Below are positions 44,312 through 54,166 of a DNA stretch of 64,000 bases, one piece after another. How positions within the stretch are numbered: position 1 is the first letter of the stretch; the number at the start of each line of letters is the position of its first letter. Source of the stretch: Lepidodermella squamata (taxonomy: Eukaryota; Gastrotricha); assembly GCA_047495785.1 (NCBI GenBank), contig JBLDXI010000006.1, forward strand, positions 248,001-312,000. The letters are read 5' to 3'. Below the pieces are notes generated by a model that saw only the letters and a list, made by a program, of their open reading frames with translations, did not search any database and was not told the DNA's origin. The position numbers and the translations under genes were made by a program.

Positions 44312-45661
44312 ATGTTGTTATTATTTGTTTTGCTATTGATATCACCTGAGTTGAGTCTAGCAGCTAAAGACGATGCGAGATGGGCGGCTTGGAAGGCGAA
44401 ATTTTCGTATCGAAAAGAGGCGAAATTTTCGTATCGAAAAGAGGCGAAATTTTCGTATCGAAAAGAGGCGAAATTAGGCGAAGAAACGCCGGCGGATGAC
44501 GCGCTTGAGACGATTTTCCTCAATCGTCTCCGCGACATTAATTTATGGCAACGGGATGGTGGTTTTATAGCATTTGGACCTAATGAATTCAGCGCTATGA
44601 CTTGGCGAGAATTCCAGCTTAAAATGCTCGGTTTTTCCGGGTTCGAAAATGACCTGGAAAATAGCGTTCGAACTTACAACGGTGGCCAAGTTCCACGTCA
44701 AAAGCGGCAAATTTTTCCATTATCGAACCTTGTGACCGAACGAAATCCAAGGTCGAATTCAACGAAAAATATCGAATCATCACCGCCCCAAGCTCGAGAT
44801 CTAATCGTCGACCCTTATGTTTTAGTAATTCCTCGAGGTTCCCTGAATGGTGTCCCAATCGATGACGCAATTAAATTACCTGGATCCATCCTAGATTGGA
44901 GGAATAAAGGCGTTATGCAGCCTATTAAAAATCAAGGTGAATGCGCGAGTAGTTTCGCATTTTCGACAACCTCAGTTCTGGAGGCTCGTATCGCGATTCG
45001 AAACGGAAATCGAAAATTGCTACAACCCATGTCCGAGCAGCAAATTATCGACTGCAACCGGCCGGAGAATTCGGGCTGTAACGGCGGTTATAGCTTACCT
45101 GTCTACGACTATTTCCGGTCGATCGGCGGTTATGCGAACGTTTCGTCTTACCCGAATGTTGCAGTCGACTCGAATCGGTGTAGATTTAATAATTCGATGA
45201 AAAATTCGTTTTCGCTACAATTTTACATGCGAGTCGCGGCGAATAACGTGGCGGCTATGGAACTGGCGCTGCAAAGCGGCCCGATTCATGCTGGCGTTAA
45301 GGTGGTTGAGAAATTTCAGTTCTATCAGGGCGGAGTTTTCGAAGATTGGCAATGTGTAAATGTGATGAAAAGTGACCTGAATCACGCCGTTTCTATTGTT
45401 GGTCACGGGAAAGATCCGAAAACTGGGAAGGATTAGTAAGCAATTATTTTTATAATATTGTGTCTGGAATATAGTCGCAATTTTTTTCCAGCTGGATCTG
45501 TCGAAATAGCTGGGGGAAATCTTGGGGTAAGATTACGTTCTGCATGAGTGATTTTCAGCATTATACTTTTTTCCCCAGGTATGGGAGGATATTTCCTGAT
45601 GAAAAAAGGCGAAAACATGTGCGGCGTTGAACTGCTAGTAGATTTTCCGGTAATTGGGTAA
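44312..45661 (+). CDS. Papain-family protease homologue with catalytic Cys replaced by Ser
   Basis: Exons 44312-45435, 45492-45526 and 45579-45661 give 413 aa. The leader is MLLLFVLLLISPELSLAA. Three tandem copies of KFSYRKEA follow, then an I29-like propeptide ('IAFGPNEFSAMTWREF'), a dibasic 'RQKRQ', and a C1A domain: 'ILDWRNKGVMQPIKNQGECA', then 'SSFAFSTTS'. The position normally held by the nucleophilic Cys of GSCWAF is Ser (codons TGC GCG AGT AGT TTC). The oxyanion Gln, the His ('NHAVSIVGHG') and the Asn motif ('ICRNSWGKSWG') remain. Its two last introns and exon lengths (35 and 83 nt) equal those of the cathepsin at 19191. It is either a pseudoenzyme or a Ser-type variant, as known in sponge silicateins and SERA proteins. 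AATAAA overlaps the stop. Confidence 0.9.
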
Positions 45662-45839
45662 ATAAAATCCAATATTTCAGAAAGAACATCAGTTTTTTAC
45701 CGAGCAAGGAAATAAAATTTGAGTCTCTCTCGTCTGTAATTTTTCGAATAAAAGGCAACAATTTTATTTGAATTTCAAAACTAGTTTGGGAAAATGCGAA
45801 AGAACCATTGAAATTGTTCGAAAAAATTCAGAAATGCAA

Positions 45840-47037
45840 TTAGGATTTTCTCTTCATCGGGGCTGATTTTGTTGCGGCGGTGTGGCTTTGCTTCTTATTC
45901 GGCCGTGTAATCGCGACTTTGCCGATGCCGACTCGAGACAGTACGCCAGGCATGAAAATTCGCATTGAAAAGGAGGAAACGGATCCGCCTAACATGATGA
46001 ACGCCGTGTTTCCAGGATAGTCCGTAATAACGCCGTTTTGTTCTTGATCCTAAAATTAAATTAAATTAAAATGTATACATTTATTCGAATAAAATTCACA
46101 AATAATTGTATAATTTTCCAACTCTTTAAAATTATTCGGAAATAATTATGATAATAAATTAAGAATATTACTAAAGGCTTACATCTTGCGAGAGATTCCT
46201 TTCCTCAATCGCATTCAAATCTTTGTCGTAGAAGGCTAGAACGTTGAAGGGTAGTCGCTCCATCAGCCGAAAATCTCGAACACCGAATTGAACCCAGCCC
46301 AGAGCGATGGGCGGCCTCAAAATATCCAGAACCTGGATTCATTTTCAAACAACCAAAGGAAATAATGATAAATTTTGGAAAAATATGAATCTTGACCTAT
46401 AACTTGTTGCTATATAATCTGGAAATTAATGATATTTTCTCACCTCAGGAAATGGAAACTGTTTAGCTAAATTCACAAGCCACCAACAGGGCATTTCACG
46501 CTCGCCATTGTAGATGTAATTGCAATCTTTAGCGAAGGAAATTCCTCCGCAACCACTTTCGTTGACAACTCGCAGGAATTTGTTCGGCGAATCGATCTCA
46601 GACCGGTGCCATTCGATTTTTCTGGAGGGTGTAAACTGCAGTACAAGGCCTCGCTTTCGCATAATGTGCGACCTGGCCAGGCCGATTTGCAAATCTTCAA
46701 GCGCGCCAGGCTTCCGTCGCAAAAGCCGGCATTTCTCGACGCCGAGCTCACGCTCCAGAACACGTGGGAAAAAATGATCCGATCTTATCATGAGTGCCCA
46801 TCTTGCATGAATAGAAAAAAATAATGAATCATGGTAATATTAGAAATTTTAGAAAACCCACGATTTAGCGACTAAGGCGCAGGAGCCGAATAACGTTTTC
46901 GTGTCAACATAGGCCAAAATCATGACAGCCACGTTGTTTGGTAGCTGCCGAAAAAGCCGATCCTGTAAGAAGATCGATTTTGGCGACGACGAGCCGCTGA
47001 AGATGTCGGACTTTCGTTTCCTTGGGGTGAGCGACAT
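45840..47037 (-). CDS. F-box protein 2
   Basis: Exons 47037-46862, 46801-46444, 46332-46183 and 46049-45840 give 297 aa. The F-box is near the N-terminus: 'FRQLPNNVAVMILAYVDTKT', 'CALVAKSWALM', with the first intron splitting the Ser codon before the F-box Trp (donor GTGGGT). Downstream the 'WWLVNLAKQFPFPE' exon end corresponds to 'INLLKLAPFPQ' in F-box protein 1 and the intron position is shared. The C-terminus is basic. A T-rich/TTTAG acceptor just 5' of the ATG suggests a 5'-UTR intron. An SCF substrate-receptor role is inferred from the family; substrates are unknown. Confidence 0.75.
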
Positions 47038-47466
47038 TGTAGCAACAATAACTAAATTGCAGCAAGAGAAATTACGACAAAACACGGCTAATAAAAATGC
47101 ATTCGAAAATGCTGGAAAAGCAATTTTTAAGGTGGGCTTTTTGAAAAGAAGTGCGTGGTTTTTGAGGTTTTTGTGCGTAATTTCTGAAAGTGGTAATAAG
47201 AATGTGCGTGACCTCGGCTTCTTTGCGACCTATTTTTATTACATAACACACGCACATTCGGCCACTTCAACGCAATGAAAGTGAAACAAGAGCCATCTTC
47301 TTGACGCTGCCAATTTATTTAGAGTAATTTGTTCGGATTCATTTATCGGTGGAATAACAGCAAAGAGAAAAGGCAAAAAAATCAAGGTGCGAATAAATCG
47401 TCACAGTTCAATCATTAACAGGAAATTGTTGAAATAATAATGGAGGTCTTGATACTTGAGGCGGGT

Positions 47467-48602
47467 TTACTTGTCGTTGCTAGCATTCACCTTGCTCGCC
47501 TTGGCATTGGGTGAGTTCGTCTTGCTGCAAGTTCCATCCTTGACGCAGGTAGCCGTCGTGAAATAGCTGTCTTTCGGCGCCTTACGGACAGCTAAAATGA
47601 ATAAAAATTAAAATAAAAATTAATTATTGATTATTGATTTTTTAAATTGAAAAATAAAATAAATTGAAAGTTGAAAAAACCATGAAATTCACGAAAAAAT
47701 CTTAACAAAATCTAAAAAATTCCGAAAAATTCCAAAAAATCTAAAGAATTCAATTTTTTTTTAAATAATATTTCAAAATTAAATCGGAATAATCTTATTA
47801 CTTAGGGTGTAAGCGAGGTTGGACTGCTGTTTGCCTGGGGCGAAGTCCGCATCGGCGAGAACTCGAGCAGCCGAATGTTCGACGAGTTCAACAATGGGCG
47901 ACGGCTGGTAGACCGAGGTGATGTCGAGCATGTCCTCGCCGTCAAAGTTGACGTCAACCTGGCTGACATCGTAGCTCCACGAGCCGATGACAAACGGGCA
48001 GGCGAGCACGTCATCGTCGAGTTCCTCATCGAAATCGAACTCGCATGACGACTGGAAGTTGACACGCGGCGACCACGTGACAACGCCGTCTGAGGTGACA
48101 ACGACATTAGCGACATCCATGCCGGCTTTTTGGTCGCCCAATTTGTGGTGAACATCGGCGAGATTGGCGAGGTCAGGGCGCCAGACTGAGGGTGATGGCA
48201 GGACGACGGTTTTGAGGCCGGAGAACTGCTCAGGCGACCAGGTGAGGAAAGGATCGGACCACTTCATGCGAAGACGGCTGGCGACGGTGATGGAGGCTTT
48301 CTCCATCTTAATCACGCTTTGAATGGCCAGGGAGACGTTGACCTTCACAGCCTCATCCCTGAAAAATAATTAGAACAAATTGAAATTATTTTAGAAATGT
48401 TCAGGCTTACGCTGTTTTAACAGGTCGACCTTCGACGCCGAGATCGGCGTAGGTCTTCAAAAGATGCTTGGCAAGAGCTTTTTCCGGGACCGGCGATGAC
48501 CCAGCGAAGCAGCAGCCTTGAAGCGGATAAATTAATTAATTGAATTGAGGAATAACTTATAATATTACCAATAATCACTGCCAAAACAATGATCGACTTC
48601 AT
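47467..48602 (-). CDS. Soluble acetylcholine-binding-protein-like (Cys-loop ligand-binding domain only)
   Basis: Exons 48602-48569, 48516-48411, 48358-47802 and 47591-47467 give 273 aa. A leader is followed by a complete Cys-loop receptor ligand-binding domain: 'GRPVKTADEAVKVNVSL', the loop-A region 'SVWRPDLANLAD', 'VTSDGVVTWSPRV', then 'SSCEFDF' to 'VLACPFVIGSWSYD'. The Cys loop has 14 intervening residues instead of the canonical 13 and lacks the FPFD core. The chain ends about 55 residues after the domain with no transmembrane helix, so it is secreted, like molluscan AChBP. Codons are GC-rich, suggesting strong expression. A channel gene lies at 52339. Ligand unknown. Confidence 0.82.
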
Positions 48603-48875
48603 TTTAAAAAATTTAATCACTGTTAACAGATAAAGATTAATATTTTCAGTGGAATAAGTAGAATAATAAATTTGATGAAATGTGTTATTGAATCGCTGAA
48701 ATGCTGTTTCATGCTGATAGCGAGATCGATTTTTTCGAGAAAAATTGAACCGGCACGTGCTCAGCTCATGCCGACGCGCGTCATTGGTTCGATAAAAAAA
48801 TTGAATTTTTCTTATTTTTTCTGAATGAATGAAGCAGAAAAACTGGGCTTCAATCGAAATATGGAGGGTAAATAA

Positions 48876-49999
48876 ATGAAAAAAATCTCCCTTAAAAATT
48901 TAACCATGAAGTGCGTTTCATTCTTGTTTCGAAAAGTTCACGCTGTGATGTACCTCATCCTGTTGTTTCCTTTGTTTTTCGATATTGTCGAAGCGACTGG
49001 ACTAGCCCCGTGTGGCAAATTAATTTCTGAATATTCATTGCCACTTCATGCGCTGAGGTCACATTGGAAAAATTGGGACTATAAGCGAAGTGGCGAAAGG
49101 ATGAACATGCTGAATCGGCCGGCGAATACTTTCAGATTGGCGTCGAATTTTTCGCAAAATACCGAGACAATATTATTCAACAAAAATGTAAAACAATTGG
49201 AAAATTAATCCAAATTAATTCAAATGATTTTTTAACGCAGAACTTCACCCTGAGAGATTTTCTCATCGACATTTACGTCAAATCAGAAATTGTCAATAGT
49301 TTGGAGGGTTTCACTGTTTCACTCGCCAAAGTTCGGGAAGAGTTTTCTCCGGAAACGAGCGATGATAGCGAAGAAATAAGAAATGCTGAAATAGAATCGC
49401 CAGGCTCAGGATCAAGTCCACAACCCTTATCTGAGGGTAAGACTTATCATTTAATTTCGAAATTTATAATTTTTATCATTTTTTCAGAACATCGAGACTG
49501 GGCAAAATTCAACGAACTTTTTGTCAAATTCTCACCCGAAAATTTTCTTTTTATGGCTGAATGGCGCAGAATTCAATCAATCAAAAGGACGAAATTCCAA
49601 TGTGACAACCCCTTTGTTACCACCTGTGGGAGAATTGAGAAATTAATTGGTTCTAATTCGTTGATCAGATATCAAATTAGAGTGAAAAACAACGCTGAAA
49701 TTACTCTGGTAGCGTGCGATCCAGCCGGGCACTGTGACGGGCCATTTTTTGGGAAATGGAATTTGCCAGATTTGGAGGATATTTACGCGAATTTCAGGGT
49801 TACTCTTAGTATTTCCTGCCATGTTGGGGACGTTTCGGATACGGTTGAAATTTACAGCATTCAAGTTTACGACTGTTTCAAGGATGACTTTTACGGATTC
49901 CTGTCCGCTGGATCTCCCGAACTGAGAAGTTGGAAAAGTCCTACTTTCATCATTTTCCTGTTTGTCATAAAGAAAATTCTTCGATTCTATTGTTTTTAA
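48876..49999 (+). CDS. Unrecognised secretory-pathway protein
   Basis: Exons 48876-49187, 49241-49436 and 49488-49999 give 339 aa. Near residues 25-45 a hydrophobic stretch ('AVMYLILLFPLFFDIVEA') looks like a leader or signal anchor; the basic N-terminus before it is long, and an internal Met may be the true start. The middle is acidic and Ser-rich. The C-terminal half has about six Cys and 'IRYQIRVKNNAEITL', then ends in a hydrophobic stretch ('TFIIFLFVIKKILRFYC'), perhaps a GPI signal or TM helix. It is divergent from the AChBP-like gene. I do not recognise the family. Confidence 0.6.
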
Positions 50000-50234
50000 T
50001 CAATTTTTGAGGACAACTTTAAAAAATATTTGACATTAAATTCAAAATTGCGTCGTATCGAATATGATGGTTTTTTTTTATTTTTCAAAAATCGTAATTT
50101 GAGATTCGAGTCTCATGAGAGCCTGAGAGGAAGCAGCCGATAAACAGCAGGTAACCAAATTGGCTGATGGAGTATTTTTTCGATTTTTTGATACTCCGTC
50201 GTGAGTTTCGATCCAATTTCGTAGGAACCAATTC

Positions 50235-51385
50235 CTACATTAAGGAAGCGCGGCACATCGGACACGTTGGATTAGCAGCCAACCACCGGTTGACGCACAG
50301 CAGGTGAAATCGATGGCCACAGGCTAGGGTCCGCGTTGAGCAAGCATTTGCAAGCATCGAATCCAAGCAGATCGAACAATGTTGAGCCGATGACGCATAC
50401 AGAGTTTCAAAATCTTAAATTAACAAAAAAAATGATTAATAAAAATTTTATAAAATTAAAAAAAAATCACTTCCTGTTTCCTTCATGTCTACTGAATTTT
50501 AAACTGATGAAGTATTTTATCGAATTTTAGGCAGTTTTATTTTACAAAGTTCAACATTTTTTTGAAAAATTAAAATTATTTTCAGGAATTAAAAATTTCT
50601 TTAATTCGGAAAGTCCCAAAAAATGAGATAATTTCAGATTTTTGGTTTGGGTTTATAAAAGGTTCTGAAATCAACTGCTTACTGTTGCCACCAGCATGCA
50701 GTAGCTGTTTTGCGGCCGCATAGCTCGCCTCAGCCAGGGCAAAGTAGTAGGCTGATTTCGACTCAGCTGTCTCATAGCATTCAGCCTCGACCAGAATCGC
50801 AAATTTTCGAAGAATCGCAGTATTCCGGAAATCGGCCTCTATTCTCAAATTGTCGACAACGTTCTGGAGAACCTTCTGCCGCTCAGCGACTCCGAAATTC
50901 GCATGCCAGTCGAATTTGATGGGCACCAAAGTCGGTTGTAAATCGATGACTGTATCGACTTGAGCCCCAGCATTTCTAGCCTCGGCAAGTTTCGGTTGAC
51001 TTCGCCCGCCCAGCGCTCGAACTTCAGCACAAACCGGGCACTTGCTGTCAACGCAGTGCTGCCAATGCCGGATAATTTGACGGGTCGATCGGCACGATTT
51101 AAACGGGCAATCAGTCTCGTTTCGGCACTGCCTCAAATGCTGGATAACATCGGTCATTCGTTGGCAATATCGAACCTTGCACTCGTGATGAATTTCGGTG
51201 ATATTTTCGCCATTAGCTAGCGCCAATCTCTGGCAGATATCGCGCCGTTTTGAACACTTTCTCGCGTGAAGAATCAATATTAGGTGATTTTGAATACCCA
51301 CTCGCTTAGCCTCGGGCAGGGTTGGCGATGAGTCGGGAATCGGTTGCTGATCATCGGTTGGCGGGTAACTTTGCGCGGCAAGCAT
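50235..51385 (-). CDS. TAZ zinc finger-KIX-RING protein (CBP/p300-related)
   Basis: Exon 1 (51385-50683) and exon 2 (50413-50235) join in phase 1 for 293 aa. Residues about 30-125 form a TAZ finger: 'ILILHARKCSKRRDICQ', 'HECKVRYCQRMTDVIQHLRQ', 'CPFKSCRSTRQIIRHWQHC', 'CPVC'. Residues about 155-230 match KIX: 'WHANFGVAERQKVLQNVVDN', then 'AILVEAECYETAESKSAYYF'. This is the TAZ1-KIX order of CBP/p300, but bromodomain, HAT and ZZ are absent. Exon 2 encodes a C-terminal RING-H2: 'HCSICLDSM', 'LACGHRFHLLCVNRWL', 'CPMC'. The RING suggests E3 ubiquitin ligase activity aimed at transcription-factor partners, an inference. Confidence 0.78.
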
Positions 51386-52338
51386 TGAAAACTATTTGAT
51401 AAAATGTCTAAACTTGAATTCAACCCCTTATATATAACTAATTCGGAGGAAGGATGTGAGGTTAATGGTAAATGATGTTTGAGGACATTTAAACCGTCAT
51501 TTCCAAGCAATTTAGTGCGATAAAATTAGTCAGATTACGCGTATTAAGAAAGGGAGATTGCTAAAAGTCTTTCATCGACAGTAGGTACTATATTTAGGTA
51601 GGACGGTTCCTGGATAAAATGCTCATTGTTAATTTTATAGCTAACCTGGTGCAACTTCCTATCGTACTTTTTTATGCTATATTATTACTCATACTACAAC
51701 GTGTTCATACGTGTGATGATTCATTTAATAATTTTGACGTAGCGCTCTGGCGCATTGACCCAGTGTGGGGAATAATTTAGACATTTTAATTCAAAAAAAA
51801 TTCGAAGCCACAATCCATACAGTCATCGCGGGCTATTGATGAGTCGGGCTCTATTGACCTGACGGCAGACATGATTTATCCTATGAATATTATTAAATTC
51901 AAAATAATTTATTTTTATTTATTTTTAAAATAAAATTAATCACGAAAATTCCAAAAATTTGAAAAATTCCGCTTTAAAGTTGATTTCGAGTCCTGCCATT
52001 TTTGGTTCGGCAACAGGCAAATTGCTGTCCGCTGAAAAGTTTATTCTCAGAAATTGTCATTTCACTCAATTAATTTCTCTCAAATTTACTAATTTTTTAA
52101 ACTTTTTAAGATTCTTAATTGGTTTGAATTGATTTTTGAAAACAGGGAAATAACAGATTTGATATTGTAGAACATATGCTATATTAATACGAATAATCGA
52201 TCACAAGCATCAAATATTGTCATTCCATAGTTGTCATTTTAGTCTCCACGTTATTTGCTTGGCAAGCATTCGTATTTACCTTGAACAACTGAATAGTCTC
52301 CTAATATTTTTTTCACAAGTTGCAAATGACTCGTTCGG
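51386..52338. other. Intergenic, no gene recognised
   Basis: AT-rich divergent spacer between the TAZ-KIX-RING gene and the channel gene. No repeats or motif-bearing ORFs were seen. Confidence 0.45.
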
Positions 52339-54129
52339 ATGATTTTGATATTTTTCCAAATTTTTATTCTTATTCAGCATCAACCGCTGGTAAAATGTGA
52401 AATTTCAAAATCAAGCGGCGATGTTGATTTTACTCCACCCGATGAAGCTGTTCGAGAGATGCTTGTCCGTCGATGCAGTTTATACTCGAGTTTGTCTCGG
52501 CCTGTTTTCGACCCGCAGACCTACTTGAATATTTCGATTTCTGTGACGCCGATGAATTTCGGCGGGCTGGACGATCACGAGCAGGTTTTCACCCAAACAG
52601 CCGAGGTCGATTTGGAATGGGTGCATCCATGCGTGCCAGTAACTGCAAATCGGCCAGAATGGCTGAATTTAACAACGAAAAAAATTCGTGAAAATTTGAA
52701 AAATATTTGGCGGCCAACTGTTTACCACGTGAATGCTATTTCGGAGGTCATTTATCTTGATGATGATAATAGAAATCCGTATGTGACTATCCACCAAGAT
52801 GGTAGAATCGCCTGGCCAATTCTCGGCAATTTCATATCAGTTTGCCGTCTAGAGTAAGAATATTCAAATTTCACCTAATTATCCCAAGAAACGTGGGGAT
52901 AAAATTTGAATAAAATTTGAAACCTCTCTGTCTTCTTGAATTAAAATTTCAGAATTTTAATAAATTTATTTTGATTTTATAAACTTTAAAATTTATTTAC
53001 AGAAGAAGCTCATATTTTGTGAAATAATCATGTTTTTCAGTTCTAGAAAATCAGGAAAAATCAGGAAAAATTTGAAATTTAGAGAACATAAGGGGATGTC
53101 GATTTCCGCTTGCTGGGAAAATTTCCAGAATATTTAAATTTAAATTCAAGTTTATAAAAATTGTTGAAGGTAAGGGTAAAATTGGATTAAGGGTTTCCAA
53201 CTTATTGAATGATTTTTTTTAAAATTCAGGTTCGCTTTGGAATGCTTTATATTTGGTACCGTTTGTAAGCTGGCATTCCAAGCTACCAGGTGATTAAAAC
53301 CAAAAAAATTTGAAATTTTTTTGAAGCCTTCTCAGACAAGTGAAAGTATTGCAAAAAGGAGGATTGGCCGAATTTACAATTTTTTAATTCAAACAGCGTA
53401 TTCGTTTTGGATTAAATTTTCCCATTCAAAATTCTACAAAAAATTTCTAATTTTTCCTCAAGTTTCCGCCGTTTTCCTTACGACACTCAAAACTGTTCAA
53501 TCGAAATCGAATCTCTCCGATCCGTGAAAAGCGTACGATTCGTCCTTCAAGGCCCTGGAATCTTCCTTGAACCCATCGGCCTTCACAATTTTATATCGAA
53601 ATCTGAAATTTGGTCCCTAAGAAAGGTCTCCGCCGATATTTTAACCCTGAAATACAGCGGCGATGAAGATTCCTACCACCGCGCCGTTTTCAGCTTCCGA
53701 TTCCAGCGAAACGGAGCCATCTACGTTATATCGATTCTCGGCCCGTGTATTTGCCTAACAATTCTACTCATGTTCACCTGGCTGATGCCGGCCGAATACC
53801 CGGATCGACCTGTCTTCTGCATCACGGTTGTCGTCGCATTCGCCGTGTTGCAATCAACAATTTCCGACAGCATCCCTAAATCGTCAGACATTCCTTACAT
53901 TATCGCATTTTTATCATTTAAATTAGCATTAGGCAGTGTTAGTTCCCTCTATACCCTACTGACCTGTACCCTGGCGAGAAAGAAGGCTTTTAAAAAGCTG
54001 CTACCGGTCACCTGGGTCAAAATCAGCTATTTAACTGCTTTAGACGTAGGAATTTTCACCTTTCTTGCCGCATTTTGCTTCATGTTCGACATGGCAATAT
54101 TCGGCCTAATGCTGCATGATGATGAATAA
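52339..54129 (+). CDS. Cys-loop ligand-gated ion channel subunit
   Basis: Exon 1 (52339-52853) joins exon 2 (53463-54129) for 393 aa. A leader precedes the ligand-binding domain ('YLNISISVTPMNF', 'IWRPTVYHVNAIS', 'VTIHQDGRIAWP'). The join recreates a canonical Cys loop: 'CRLDFRRFPYDTQNC', 13 residues between cysteines, which strongly supports the splice. Four TM helices follow: 'IYVISILGPCICLTILLMF', 'VFCITVVVAFAVL', 'IPYIIAFLSFKLALGS' and a C-terminal helix. The M3-M4 loop is only about 20 residues, far shorter than in most animal subunits. No vicinal Cys pair is seen in loop C, so it is not an alpha-type nicotinic subunit. Ion selectivity is not clear. AATAAA overlaps the stop. Confidence 0.85.
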
Positions 54130-54166
54130 TAAAATGACCTAGTTTCGTGACCTAGCGTTTTATTAT

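Noticed and set aside
53220-53290. Extra exon in the channel gene giving 'CFIFGTVCKLAFQA'
   Set aside because: Including it spoils the Cys-loop spacing; direct joining of 52853 to 53463 restores the canonical 13-residue loop.
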